From the NCBI GenBank assembly GCA_938008165.1, contig CALLLP010000015.1, positions 1 through 64,000 of the forward strand: 64,000 nt of DNA, written 5' to 3'. Below, piece after piece: positions 48,900 through 58,055 of this stretch (position 1 is its first letter; every line of letters begins with the position of its first letter). The position numbers and the translations under genes were made by a program. Below the pieces are notes generated by a model. That model did no database searches. It was not told where the DNA came from and saw only the letters and a list, made by a program, of their open reading frames with translations. This stretch comes from an uncultured Neomegalonema sp. GTDB taxonomy: Bacteria > Pseudomonadota > Alphaproteobacteria > Rhodobacterales > Rhodobacteraceae.

Positions 48900-49631
48900 T
48901 CAGGTATCGTCCACCGCATTCGGAGGCGTCGTTTCGCTGAGGCGCAGGGCGGAGATATCCGATGGCCTGATCCGCCCCCCATTTTCGAGAATCAACAGCG
49001 GCCCGACCTCATCGACGCGGGCCTCGACGATGCGGCCCGATGAACTGGCATCGATTCGGGTCGCGCTGCGATTTTCGAATTGATAAGCGAAGGAAACGCC
49101 GTAATTGCCGGGCGCGGAGAGCTGACCGTCTTCCTTGTTCCCCGACCAGACGAACGGCTTGGAGGGGTCTTCAACCGGAACGCGGATGACGGTATCGCCA
49201 TCGGAATCGGTGATGATCGCCTCGACGGAGATCGCATCGGGCTGCGAGGGAACATCGACGGTCAACCCGTCGCTGCCCAACGGAAAGACCGCATTGCGCG
49301 CATCGACCGTCTGCCCGATCCACCCACCGAGTTGACCGATTTCCTGCGCATTGCCTTGGGCGACGAGGCGCGAGAGTTTCTCATTCGTGCCAACCTGCTG
49401 TTCCACGGCGGAAAAGCTGGCGAGTTGCTCGACGAATTGAGTCGAATCAAGCGGTTGCAGCGGGTCTTGGTTTTTGAGCTGTGCTGTCAGGAGGGTCAGA
49501 AAATCCGTAAAATCCGAAACCGTGCTTTCGCGCGCCTCGTTGATCTCCGCTTCAAGGGCGGCATTCGTCGTGTTGGTCGCGGCAGTCGCTGCGGTTGCGG
49601 CGGTAGTGGACGTGAGAGGCGTGGTCATCAC
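48900..49631 (-). CDS. flgD: Flagellar hook assembly protein FlgD
   Basis: 243 residues; the cap that guides hook subunit assembly. The FlgD N-terminal signature is DFLTLLTAQLKNQDPLQPLDSTQFVEQLASFSAVEQQ (in parts: LTAQLKNQDPLQP, FVEQLASFSAVEQ) near 45-80; FlgD Ig/TUDOR parts follow with FVWSGNKEDGQLSAPGNY near 165. An Ala/Thr-rich stretch at 10-30 is the likely export region. Ends at the thrS-side terminator. Runs after fliK on the minus strand. Confidence 0.93.
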   Translation of the reverse strand: MMTTPLTSTTAATAATAATNTTNAALEAEINEARESTVSDFTDFLTLLTAQLKNQDPLQPLDSTQFVEQLASFSAVEQQVGTNEKLSRLVAQGNAQEIGQLGGWIGQTVDARNAVFPLGSDGLTVDVPSQPDAISVEAIITDSDGDTVIRVPVEDPSKPFVWSGNKEDGQLSAPGNYGVSFAYQFENRSATRIDASSSGRIVEARVDEVGPLLILENGGRIRPSDISALRLSETTPPNAVDDT

Positions 49632-49649
49632 GGCGCTCCTTTTACAGGG

Positions 49650-51986
49650 TCAAATACGAATGTCGACGCGGGCATGGGGGTCGGCGTAGCGCGAAGCAAC
49701 GGGGGAAAGGCCCTCGCCGCCGCCCTCGACCATTTCGGTCGACAGCGCCGTAAAGGATCGTTGCTCCCGCGAGCGGTCATCGGAATGCTGACGCGAGAAA
49801 TTCAGCGTATCGAGGTCCAGACCCGCCTGACGCAGCATCCGGGTCAGGTCATCGGACGAACGGCGCATCAGGTCGAGACCGTCATCGCGGTCTCCCCGAA
49901 CGAGAATCGAGACCCGCTCGTCATTGAAGCTCAGCTCGATATCGAGTTGGCCTAACTCGCTGGGATCCAGACGCAATTCGATGGTCGAAGACCCCTTTGT
50001 CGCGAGGGCGGCGCGGACGACTTCCTGCAACACATCGGCGCCATCGGTCGTCACCGGGCGGGCGACCGGAGAAGTCAGCCGCGTTTCACCACTTTGCTCG
50101 CTGCCGCGGGCGACAAGGCCAGTCTCGGTTTCGATGGCCCGGTCGGTCATGCCCCGCGGCTTTGGAGTCTCCATCACGGTATTGATCGGCAGAGGGACCG
50201 CCGCCATCAAAGGTTGCACGGCAGAAGCGGTCGCGGGTTGGGCCGCAGGCTGCGCGGCGGTCGATGCAGCCTGTGCAGAATATTCGGCACTGCGTGCGGC
50301 GCCATAGGGCGCGAATTCGGTTTGGGTGGTCGAAGACGCATTCGCGGGGGATGCGACATTATAGGCCACATCCGCCTTGTCCGCCCCGACACGCTGTGGA
50401 GGCATATCGCGCAGGGTCGGCGGGACGGGAGAGTGATTCGTTTCAGGCGCGGCGCGCGTGGCCGCCTGACGCTCCACCCCTGCCCTGTCCTGCGGCGGCA
50501 GGAGCGTCTCGCGCGGCAGGCTAGGCTCCTCAGCGGTTTGCAGATTGGGCGCAACGGCGACATTCGGTTGCGATCCCGATTCTGAACCGGAACCGGAACC
50601 GGAGGCCGCATTGTCACCCGCAGAATACAACGTCTCAGCAGTGGTGTTGAGCGGCGCCTGACTGCGCGCAGCGGCCTCGTCCGGCGCCGCGTTCTCGCCA
50701 ATGGCGGCATACCGCCCATCATGATCGGCGTGTTGCAGGATTTGCTCAGGGGTCGACACGGGCACCCGGTCGCCAGCCGCCGGACGCGGGGCCTCGGCGG
50801 GAGGGGTGACGGTCTCAAGACGACCGGACGATTCCTCCACGACCTGTGCCGATTGTGCCTCGCGATAGGATGCGGGGACGACATCATCCGCTACAGGGCG
50901 CGGAGCCTCCACGGCGGCATGAGTCGGCGGTGAAATATCGCTATCATCGCGGCGGGGGCGAAGTTCGGCGTCATCCGCTGCGAGAACCGCCGGTTCGTCG
51001 ATGTCCGGGGCCGTATCTTGTGCGGCAAAGCGCTCAACCTCCGGACCTTGAGGCACCCTGCGGGCGGGATCATCCACCGGGGCGGCGGTCACATCGGCGG
51101 CCTGAAGGGTGGAATCGACAGAATTCTCAGCCCCCCCGATTCGCTCATTTCGTTCAGGACGCTCAGGACGCTCAGGACGCTCAGGAGGATGATCGGGATT
51201 AGAGTCAGGCGATGGCGCCTCAGCGGTCGACGCTTGCTCGCGCAGAATCGTGTTCGCCGAAATATTTTCTCCGGCATCCTGCACCCCGGCGCGCAGCGGA
51301 GGTGCTGTTGGCGGGGCGTCCGGGCTATCGGCGAGTGCATCGCCTTGCGCAAGATTCTGAACCACGGTCGCAGGCGGGGCGTCGGGGGCCGTTTGACGCG
51401 GTGTATGCTCCCCTTCCACAGACAGAACCTGACGCGCAACAGCCCGATCGCGCGTGTCAACGGGAGCCGACAGAACGGGAAAGATCGGTTTGGGCGTCTC
51501 CGCCGCATGACCGGCAGTGTGTGCATCCGCTCGCGACGGCAAACCCGCCAGATCGCTGTGCTTTCCAGAGGCAATCTGACCGTCAGGCGATGCCGTCAGT
51601 TCCGTCGATACCGTCAATGCCTTTTCCGATATCGCATTGCCCGCGACCGACGGGGCCTGCGCGCTGGCATCCCCGGCTTGCAATGCCTGAAAAGATGCCG
51701 CCAACGCGCGATGACCGATGCGGGGCAGAAGTGCATCCTTTGGAAGCACTGCCCCACCTTCTCGCGGGACAGGAAGGGGTTCGTCGCTCGTCCCATCGGC
51801 TTTCGCTGCAAATGGCAAGACGCCCTTGCGACCCGCTGGCGGTTTATCCTGTCCGACCAGATCACCAAAGATAGAGGATGGGGGTTTCGGGGCAGAACCG
51901 TCTTCCTTGGCCGATAGCCGGGACGGTTCACCTTTGGCGTTGGCGGCTTCAACGCTCACTTTCAGGTCTGGAAATACCGGGATCAT
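49650..51986 (-). CDS. fliK: Flagellar hook-length control protein FliK
   Basis: 778 residues, long for FliK because of a low-complexity Pro/Ala/Glu-rich ruler region (about 40-600). The conserved C-terminal domain is at 650-740: STIELRLDPSELGQLDIELSFND and VSILVRGDRDDGLDLMRRSSDDL (in parts LRLDPSELGQLDIE, ILVRGDRDD). It measures hook length and switches export from hook to filament. Contains a four-fold 9-bp repeat at 51152-51187. Lies 18 bp before flgD. Assignment rests on the C-terminal domain and position. Confidence 0.88.
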   Translation of the reverse strand: MIPVFPDLKVSVEAANAKGEPSRLSAKEDGSAPKPPSSIFGDLVGQDKPPAGRKGVLPFAAKADGTSDEPLPVPREGGAVLPKDALLPRIGHRALAASFQALQAGDASAQAPSVAGNAISEKALTVSTELTASPDGQIASGKHSDLAGLPSRADAHTAGHAAETPKPIFPVLSAPVDTRDRAVARQVLSVEGEHTPRQTAPDAPPATVVQNLAQGDALADSPDAPPTAPPLRAGVQDAGENISANTILREQASTAEAPSPDSNPDHPPERPERPERPERNERIGGAENSVDSTLQAADVTAAPVDDPARRVPQGPEVERFAAQDTAPDIDEPAVLAADDAELRPRRDDSDISPPTHAAVEAPRPVADDVVPASYREAQSAQVVEESSGRLETVTPPAEAPRPAAGDRVPVSTPEQILQHADHDGRYAAIGENAAPDEAAARSQAPLNTTAETLYSAGDNAASGSGSGSESGSQPNVAVAPNLQTAEEPSLPRETLLPPQDRAGVERQAATRAAPETNHSPVPPTLRDMPPQRVGADKADVAYNVASPANASSTTQTEFAPYGAARSAEYSAQAASTAAQPAAQPATASAVQPLMAAVPLPINTVMETPKPRGMTDRAIETETGLVARGSEQSGETRLTSPVARPVTTDGADVLQEVVRAALATKGSSTIELRLDPSELGQLDIELSFNDERVSILVRGDRDDGLDLMRRSSDDLTRMLRQAGLDLDTLNFSRQHSDDRSREQRSFTALSTEMVEGGGEGLSPVASRYADPHARVDIRI
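51152..51187. repeat. Four-copy 9-bp tandem repeat inside fliK
   Basis: Units GTTCAGGAC, GCTCAGGAC, GCTCAGGAC, GCTCAGGAG in direct order; read on the minus strand they encode Pro-Glu-Arg triplets (PERPERPERPER). Copy number could change length of the ruler region by three residues per unit. Confidence 0.85.
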
Positions 51987-52119
51987 TGGATCTTGCTCCG
52001 TCGGCTTGGGAATCGGTCGCCTAAGCGCTCTCTTGCCGGGAGTAAAACCTCATACAGTTACTAAATTTTTACGACGTCTCGTGTCTATTCAGAGTTCAAG
52101 CACCAAGACAGAGATCGCC

Positions 52120-52425
52120 ATGACCCTCCTCTCGACTACCGGCTTCTCGCCCATCGAGCTGTCATCTGCCGCTACAAAAGCGAAAAGTGGCAATGAAGCG
52201 CGAGGCGATCAGGATCTTCAGCAAACGGCCCGTGACTTCGAGGCGGCATTTCTCGCCGAAGCCTTGAGCCATATGGGCCTTGACCGCACCAAAGGCGTCG
52301 AGGGCGCAGCCCCCTTCGGCAGCTTCGTCAATCGCGCCTACGCCGAACAACTCGTCGACCGGGGCGGTTTGGGTCTGGCGGAAAGCATCGTCCGCTCCCT
52401 TTCCGTCCAAGAAGACACCGTATAA
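52120..52425 (+). CDS. FlgJ-like rod-binding protein (no muramidase domain)
   Basis: 101 residues, the N-terminal rod-binding type of FlgJ only: ARDFEAAFLAEALSHMG near 40 and the end FVNRAYAEQLVDRGGLGLAESIVR. Helps rod assembly in the periplasm, partnered by a separate muramidase in this group. Starts at ATG 52120 with weak AGAGATCGCC upstream; longer in-frame starts overlap fliK. Followed 13 bp later by the FlgN-like gene. Divergent from fliK. Confidence 0.85.
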   Translation: MTLLSTTGFSPIELSSAATKAKSGNEARGDQDLQQTARDFEAAFLAEALSHMGLDRTKGVEGAAPFGSFVNRAYAEQLVDRGGLGLAESIVRSLSVQEDTV

Positions 52426-52438
52426 GGAATCGATCGCA

Positions 52439-52870
52439 TTGCCTTCTCCTAAAAAGACCAGCGACCTTGCCAATTTGCGCAGCATCGATGCCTTGACCCG
52501 ATTCGGGATTGATTTGCTGCAAAGGGAACGCAAGGCCATCCTCTCCGGTGCCTTCGATCAACTCTCGGAGATCGCGGATCAGAAAACCGCGCTTCTGGAC
52601 GAGATCGAGAACCGTGCAGAAAGCATGGCGCGCGAGCAAACCACCCCCGAACGCCAAGCACGGCGCGAATCCCTGCTGGGCGTCTCGTCGATCCTGTCGC
52701 GCCGCGCATCGGAGAACCAGAACCTGCTCTCTTCGGCGATCAATGGTGCAAAAAAGGCCGCCGAGATGATCGACCGCCTGAATACCGGCGGGCCAGCGGG
52801 ATTCTACGGTGCCACCGGCCAGAAGATCGCCACATCGGCCCAGAGCGCTCAATCCGTCCTCAAGGTCTGA
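52439..52870 (+). CDS. FlgN-like flagellar export chaperone
   Basis: 143 residues, helical, with the best start a TTG at 52439 having AAGGAA 9 nt upstream. FlgN-type pattern: GIDLLQRERKAILSGAFDQLSEIADQKTALLDEIE (in parts) and NQNLLSSAINGAKKAAEMI, then a short tail. FlgN carries hook-filament junction proteins FlgK and FlgL to the export gate. Family call is by pattern and by its place in a flagellar cluster, so moderate. No membrane segment. Confidence 0.65.
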   Translation: MPSPKKTSDLANLRSIDALTRFGIDLLQRERKAILSGAFDQLSEIADQKTALLDEIENRAESMAREQTTPERQARRESLLGVSSILSRRASENQNLLSSAINGAKKAAEMIDRLNTGGPAGFYGATGQKIATSAQSAQSVLKV

Positions 52871-53138
52871 CAGCGCTCTGCATCACCCCATTCATTCACA
52901 GACGCGTGAAGTAATTATAGTCAATATACTGTTTACCACTTAACTAAAAAAAACGTATATTAACTATATCAGAGTATTCGCTTCACTTCACATTAATTCA
53001 TCAAAGCTACTGTCAATTTATCGGACGCAACAGTGTTCGACGGGTCACGAAAACGACCCTTTGTATCAACGAGCCGCACGGGGAAATCCGCTGTCGGTTC
53101 ATGGCATCGCATGTGCCATTTTTATTTGGGGAAATCCA

Positions 53139-54326
53139 ATGTCCAGCATTCTTACCAATAACGGCGCCATGGTTGCTCTGCAGACCCTGCAGAGCGTCAA
53201 CAAGAACCTTGGCGAAGTTCAGGGCCAGATCTCGACGGGCCTGAAAATCGGTTCGGCGAAGGACAACGCCGCTGTTTTCTCGATCTCGCAGGTCATGAAA
53301 TCCGACGTCACGGGCTTCAAGGCAATCTCGGAATCGCTGTCTCTCGGCGCCTCCACCGTTGCCGTTGCATCGAGCGCCGCTTCGACGCTCAATGAAACGC
53401 TTGACGAGATCAAAACGAAGGTTGTTGCCGCGAACGAAGACAACGTTGACAAGGCCACGATTCAGGCCGAAATCGGCTCGCTCGTCGAGCAGCTGACCAG
53501 CGTTGTTGAATCCGCGCAGTTCAACGGTCTCAACCTGCTTGACGGCAGCGCGGGCACCGTGAGCTTCCTGTCGTCGCTCAGCCGCGACAGCTCTGGCGAT
53601 CTGTCGACTGGTTCGATCAGCCTCGACACGACCAACACCAACCTGTCCACCGAATCGGGTGCGGCTGTTGCGGCCTTCGGCGGCACGACAGGCGTAAACA
53701 CGGCAGGTACTGCGGATTCGAACTTCGGCTTCACGCTCGCATCCGGTGGGAACGACGACATCGTCTTCGCCGATCCAGCAGCCGCTGGTCAGACCTACGA
53801 AATCGAAGTTGGCGGCGAAAGCTTCTCCTACGTCTCCAAGGCCGGTGACGTAGCCGCCAACGTCGCAGAGTCCTTCAGCACGCAGATCGCAGCCAGCGAT
53901 CTGGATGTTGACCTCGATCACCTCACGACCGCTGGTTCGCTGAACATCACGAACAACGATCCAGCCGTCACGATCACGGTTTCCGGTCAGTCCGCTGATG
54001 CTGGCACCGGCTCTCTCGGTGCCGTTTCCGGCATCGATGTTGTTGCCGATGCGGCTGGCGCACTCGACATCGTGAACCAGGCAATCGAAGACGTTATCGA
54101 CGTCCAGGCTTCGCTTGGTACGACCGAGAAGCGGATCGAGATTCAGGGCGACTTCCTGTCCAAGCTGACGGACAGCTTCACCTCCGGTATCGGCTCGCTC
54201 GTCGACGCTGATCTGGAAGAAGCATCCGCGCGTCTTCAGGCCCTTCAGGTCCAGCAGCAGCTGGGTACGCAGGCCCTGTCGATCGCCAACCAGGCACCGC
54301 AGCAGCTTCTGTCGCTGTTCCGGTAA
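53139..54326 (+). CDS. Flagellin
   Basis: 395 residues, a normal-length flagellin starting MSSILTNNGAMVALQTL with the D0/D1 segment QISTGLKIGSAKDNAAVFSI and ending AQAQQLLSLFR-type (APQQLLSLFR). A central variable domain (about 160-290) is rich in Gly, Ser and Asp. Assembled outside the cell as filament. The 268 bp upstream (52871-53138) are AT-rich and should hold the promoter; no consensus was assigned. Followed by a strong terminator, then flaF and flbT, which control its production in alphaproteobacteria. Confidence 0.95.
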   Translation: MSSILTNNGAMVALQTLQSVNKNLGEVQGQISTGLKIGSAKDNAAVFSISQVMKSDVTGFKAISESLSLGASTVAVASSAASTLNETLDEIKTKVVAANEDNVDKATIQAEIGSLVEQLTSVVESAQFNGLNLLDGSAGTVSFLSSLSRDSSGDLSTGSISLDTTNTNLSTESGAAVAAFGGTTGVNTAGTADSNFGFTLASGGNDDIVFADPAAAGQTYEIEVGGESFSYVSKAGDVAANVAESFSTQIAASDLDVDLDHLTTAGSLNITNNDPAVTITVSGQSADAGTGSLGAVSGIDVVADAAGALDIVNQAIEDVIDVQASLGTTEKRIEIQGDFLSKLTDSFTSGIGSLVDADLEEASARLQALQVQQQLGTQALSIANQAPQQLLSLFR

Positions 54327-54335
54327 TCTGATCTT

Positions 54336-54367
54336 GAGAGGGGCGGTCAATCCGCCCCTCTCTTTCT
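54336..54367 (+). terminator. Rho-independent terminator of the flagellin gene
   Basis: Perfect 11-bp stem GAGAGGGGCGG/CCGCCCCTCTC with loop TCAAT and TTTCTTT tail, 10 bp after the flagellin stop. Confidence 0.9.
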
Positions 54368-54463
54368 TTATCCAATAAGCGAAATGCCATTGGGTCACGA
54401 TCTGCCAGACCCCATCGTTTTTCGTTTTGGCCCCATTCCACACCGACTTTCCGGAGAATCTGG

Positions 54464-54859
54464 ATGTACGCTTCCAATGCCGCCGCCGCCTATGCCAAAG
54501 TCACCAAAAGTGTCCTCGGCCCGCGCGACATCGAATTGCGCATCTTTCGGCAAACGAATGGCAAGCTGATGGCCGCCCGCGACAACCCGAACGCCCCTTT
54601 CAGTGATCTTGCCGATGCCGTGCATGTGAATACACAGCTTTGGACGATGCTGGCGGTCGATGTCTTGTCGGATGAGAATACATTGCCCGATACGCTGCGC
54701 GGTCAGATTGCCTCGCTCGCGATTTATTCGCAGAAGACGGGCCGCGCCGTCCTGCGCAAAGAGGCCGATATCAACGACCTGATCGCGGTCAATCAGACAA
54801 TCATCGCCGGTCTCGATGGCGAGTCGACGTCAACGAACCCCGTTCGAGGGGTTCAGTGA
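54464..54859 (+). CDS. flaF: Flagellar biosynthesis regulator FlaF
   Basis: 131 residues in the FlaF layout: YASNAAAAYAKVTKSVLGPRDIELR at the start (in parts YAKVTKSV, PRDIE) and NTQLWTMLAVDVLSDENTLPD in the middle, then LRGQIASLAIY. FlaF promotes flagellin secretion and opposes FlbT. GGAGAATCTGG precedes the ATG. Overlaps flbT by one base (TGATG). Confidence 0.92.
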   Translation: MYASNAAAAYAKVTKSVLGPRDIELRIFRQTNGKLMAARDNPNAPFSDLADAVHVNTQLWTMLAVDVLSDENTLPDTLRGQIASLAIYSQKTGRAVLRKEADINDLIAVNQTIIAGLDGESTSTNPVRGVQ

Positions 54860-55260
54860 TGGGTGGTCTTGTCCTGAAACTCGCCCCGAACGAGCGTATC
54901 CTCATCAACGGATTGATGATCGAGAACGGTCCCAAGAAAGCACGGATGACGGTCCATAGCGACGGCGCGCATGTCCTGCGCCTGCGCGACGCATTGCATC
55001 CAGAGGAAGTCAAAGGGCCGGTCAGCATCGCCTATCACGTCGCGCAACTCGCCGTCGCCGGACAGAGCGACCCGAAAGAAGCGGTGGAAGACCTGCGCCC
55101 GCGTCTGGACGACCTGCTCCATGCCTTTGACGGCACATGGGCGCATGAGGCCATCTCGAAGGCCAGCGAAGCGCTGGAAGACCGCAATTTCTACAAGACG
55201 ATGCGCGAACTGAATCCAGTTTTGCCACTGGAAAAGGAGTTGCTGGGAGGCACAGTCTAA
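54859..55260 (+). CDS. flbT: Flagellar biosynthesis repressor FlbT
   Basis: 133 residues, the family's usual size. LKLAPNERILINGLMIENGPKKARM near 7-31 (in parts ERILINGLMIENG), and LRLRDALHPEEV. FlbT binds the flagellin mRNA leader and slows its translation. Starts at ATG 54859; a GTG 3 bp before is possible. Its stop and the next gene's start share one A (TAATG). Confidence 0.92.
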   Translation: MGGLVLKLAPNERILINGLMIENGPKKARMTVHSDGAHVLRLRDALHPEEVKGPVSIAYHVAQLAVAGQSDPKEAVEDLRPRLDDLLHAFDGTWAHEAISKASEALEDRNFYKTMRELNPVLPLEKELLGGTV

Positions 55261-56087
55261 TGCCCTACATACCCGCAATACCGCTGGGGGGTCTGACCGG
55301 ATTACGGTTTTTGGAACGCACGGGCGAAGCCCAGCGCGCCGCCCATGCCAATTCGCCGGAAATTCAGCGCGATATCGCCTATTTCAAGGAAAATATCGGC
55401 TCGGTCACATCCGCCGAGGAGCTTGTGGGGGACCGCCGATTGCTGACCGTCGTTCTGGGGGCCTATGGCCTGGGCGACGAGATCGACAAGCGCGCGTTTA
55501 TCCGGCGTATTCTGGATGAGGGCGTCGACGATCCGGCGGCATTCGGCAGCCGGTTGAATAACCAATCCTACAAGGAAATGGCCCGCGATCTAAAACTCGA
55601 TACGGATTTTCCGCGCACGAGCTTCATCACGGTTCAGGACAGGATCGTGTCGAATTATCTTGAACAGACATTCGAGATTTCCGTGGGGGACCAAAGCGAG
55701 TCTCTGCGCCTTGCGCTCGATTTCAAACGTCGTGCCGGGGATGTGGCCGAGCGCGGATGGTTCGCGCTGATGGGCGACACGCCAAACCGGGCCGTGCTCG
55801 AAACAGCGCTGGGCCTGCCTTCCGACATTGGGTCCTTCGATATCGACAAACAAAAGGAACTGTTCGAAAACAGGGCCTTGACGTTATTCGGCAGCAAAGA
55901 TCCCGCCATCTTCTCCGATCCGGCTACGCTGGATAAGGTTGTCTCGCGCTATCTCGTTCTGGATGAAGCCCTGAATGGGTCCATCGGGGCCAATGTGCGC
56001 GGCGCGACCGCGGTAACGCTGCTGAGCAATATCACCTCCGGCTTTGGCCCTTCGGCATCGCAATCGCTGTTCCAGTCCTCGTTCTGA
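55260..56087 (+). CDS. DUF1217 flagellar-associated protein
   Basis: 275 residues. DUF1217 pattern: SPEIQRDIAYFKENIGSVTSAEELVGDRRLLTVVLGAYGL (in parts FKENIGSVTSAEELV, LLTVVLGAYGL) near 30-75, DEIDKRAFIRRILDEG near 80, and ALGLPSDIGSFDIDKQ near 180. In alphaproteobacteria it sits in flagellar clusters, with unknown function. Translationally linked to flbT. Two hairpins lacking T-tails (about 56101-56135, and CCCGATC/GATCGGG at 56175-56194) lie in the gap to the transporter operon. Confidence 0.85.
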   Translation: MPYIPAIPLGGLTGLRFLERTGEAQRAAHANSPEIQRDIAYFKENIGSVTSAEELVGDRRLLTVVLGAYGLGDEIDKRAFIRRILDEGVDDPAAFGSRLNNQSYKEMARDLKLDTDFPRTSFITVQDRIVSNYLEQTFEISVGDQSESLRLALDFKRRAGDVAERGWFALMGDTPNRAVLETALGLPSDIGSFDIDKQKELFENRALTLFGSKDPAIFSDPATLDKVVSRYLVLDEALNGSIGANVRGATAVTLLSNITSGFGPSASQSLFQSSF

Positions 56088-56264
56088 CGAAGGGCGCGGA
56101 CCGGCGATCCTGTCCCTGTCAGGGACGATCCGGGCAAGCTGGAAACCGTATCAGGAGTGCGGTTTTCGGCATATCCCGATCCCCCCTGATCGGGTGGTAC
56201 GCTAAACGAAAAATGGGATAATCACACTGGCGTATGCGCGCTTTGACCGTTAGCGTGATACTCT

Positions 56265-58055
56265 ATGAGTGACACGATCCTGTCCGTATCAAATCTTGGC
56301 GTGACCTTTGGGAAAGGGCGCAATCCGCATGAGGTTGTGCGCGGGGTTTCTTTCTCGATTCCATCCGGAAAAACCCTCGCCCTCGTCGGTGAATCCGGGT
56401 CCGGCAAGAGCGTTACCTGCCGCACGATCATGGGCCTGCTCGCCCCCAACGCGACGGTCACACGAGGGCGCATCGACTATCGCTGTCATATCGGCGACGG
56501 GAATACCGAGAATCTGCTGACAGTCTCCCAACGCCGGATGCGGGCCATCCGCGGCGACGGGATCGCGATGATCTTTCAGGAACCGATGTCCTCGCTCTCG
56601 CCTTTTCATACGATCGGCGCGCAGGTCTCCGAGATGCTGGCCCTGCACAGCGAAAGCGATGACCGCAGCCGCCGCGAACGGTGCATCGAGACCTTCGAGG
56701 CGGTCGGTTTTGCCGATCCGGAGCGCACCTTTGACGCCTATCCCTTCGAATTGTCGGGGGGCATGCGCCAACGGGCGATGATCGCCATGGCAACGATCTG
56801 CGTGCCCAATCTTCTGATTGCCGATGAGCCGACCACCGCGCTCGATGTGACGACGCAGGCCCTGATCCTCGACCTGATCCAGAAGCGTCAGGCCGATACG
56901 GGCATGTCCGTCCTGCTCGTGACGCATGATCTGGGCGTGGTCGCGAATGTGGCCGATTACGTGACCGTGATGCGTCAGGGCGAGGTGATGGAATCCGGTC
57001 CGGCCCATGACCTGCTCTGTACGCCGCGCCATCCCTATCTCAAGCGCCTGATCGCTGCCGCCCCGGCCATCGACACCACCCGCGCCCCCCCTCCTGCCCC
57101 CGATAACGACCTGATCGTTCGGGCCGAAGATGTCTCGAAGACCTATCTATCGCGCGGGCGCGGCCTATTCGGCGTCGGGTCGGAGAAGATCCACGCCCTG
57201 CGCGATGTGAACCTGTCTATTCCACGCGGCGGCACGGTGGCACTGGTCGGAGAATCAGGGTCCGGCAAATCCACCCTCGCCCGTATCATCATGCGGGACG
57301 AAAGACCCGATGCGGGGTCGCGCATCAGCTATGACATGGGCGAAGGCCCCTTCACCGCCGATACCCTCGATGCAAAGGCGATGATGCGCTTTCGCCAAGA
57401 TGTTCAGATCGTATTTCAAGACCCCTATTCATCTCTCAGCCCGCGCATGACGGTACAGGATATCCTTGCCGAACCACTGAAGGTCCATGACATTTGCAAC
57501 CGGGCCGAACGGCGTGAGCGCAGCATGGCGATGATGCGCCGGGTCGGTCTGTCACCCGATCATCTTTCGCGCTTTCCCCATGCTTTTTCGGGCGGTCAGC
57601 GCCAGCGGATCGCCATCGCCCGCGCCCTCGCGCTGGAGCCGAAACTGCTGATCTGCGACGAGCCGACCTCCGCGCTCGATGTTTCGGTGCAGGCGCAGGT
57701 TCTCGACCTGCTTGCCGAGCTGCGCGAGGAATTCGGTCTCAGCTATCTCTTCATCTCGCACGATCTGGCCGTTGTCTCGCATCTGGCGGATGAAATCGCG
57801 GTGATGTGCCGGGGGGCCGTGGTCGAGCAGGCCCCGGCAAAGGTGTTGTTTGAAGCGCCCCTTCATCCCTACACAAAGGCGCTGATGGCGGCGGCTCCCG
57901 ATCCGCATCCCGATCACCGCCTCGATCTCAACGCGATATCGCTTGGCGCGGGCGCCCGCCCCGAAGCATGGCCTGAACCTTATCGCTATGACCGGCGCGA
58001 TCCGCTTCCCCTGCGCGAAGTGGATACACGCCATTATGTCAGGATGGATGCATGA
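56265..58055 (+). CDS. Peptide ABC transporter ATP-binding protein, two ABC modules (YejF-like)
   Basis: 596 residues with two ABC domains. First: Walker [14 protein letters not shown] near 43, signature [12 protein letters not shown] near 165, Walker B LLIADEPT. Second: Walker [14 protein letters not shown] near 328, signature [11 protein letters not shown] near 446, Walker [13 protein letters not shown]. Drives import through the two permeases encoded downstream, as in the Yej system for peptides such as microcin C. First in the operon with a weak ribosome binding site; overlaps yejA-type gene by 4 bp. Confidence 0.92.
   Translation: MSDTILSVSNLGVTFGKGRNPHEVVRGVSFSIPSGKTLALVGESGSGKSVTCRTIMGLLAPNATVTRGRIDYRCHIGDGNTENLLTVSQRRMRAIRGDGIAMIFQEPMSSLSPFHTIGAQVSEMLALHSESDDRSRRERCIETFEAVGFADPERTFDAYPFELSGGMRQRAMIAMATICVPNLLIADEPTTALDVTTQALILDLIQKRQADTGMSVLLVTHDLGVVANVADYVTVMRQGEVMESGPAHDLLCTPRHPYLKRLIAAAPAIDTTRAPPPAPDNDLIVRAEDVSKTYLSRGRGLFGVGSEKIHALRDVNLSIPRGGTVALVGESGSGKSTLARIIMRDERPDAGSRISYDMGEGPFTADTLDAKAMMRFRQDVQIVFQDPYSSLSPRMTVQDILAEPLKVHDICNRAERRERSMAMMRRVGLSPDHLSRFPHAFSGGQRQRIAIARALALEPKLLICDEPTSALDVSVQAQVLDLLAELREEFGLSYLFISHDLAVVSHLADEIAVMCRGAVVEQAPAKVLFEAPLHPYTKALMAAAPDPHPDHRLDLNAISLGAGARPEAWPEPYRYDRRDPLPLREVDTRHYVRMDA

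Noticed and set aside
52871-53138. CtrA-type TTAA-N7-TTAA box or sigma-28 promoter before flagellin
   Set aside because: Several TTAA words occur in this AT-rich stretch, but none with correct spacing; no convincing promoter consensus.
53013-54443. 476-codon minus-strand frame opposite the flagellin gene
   Set aside because: Mirror of flagellin codons, Arg/Val/Glu-rich, no ribosome binding site or domain; the flagellin frame has clear D0 and D1 motifs.
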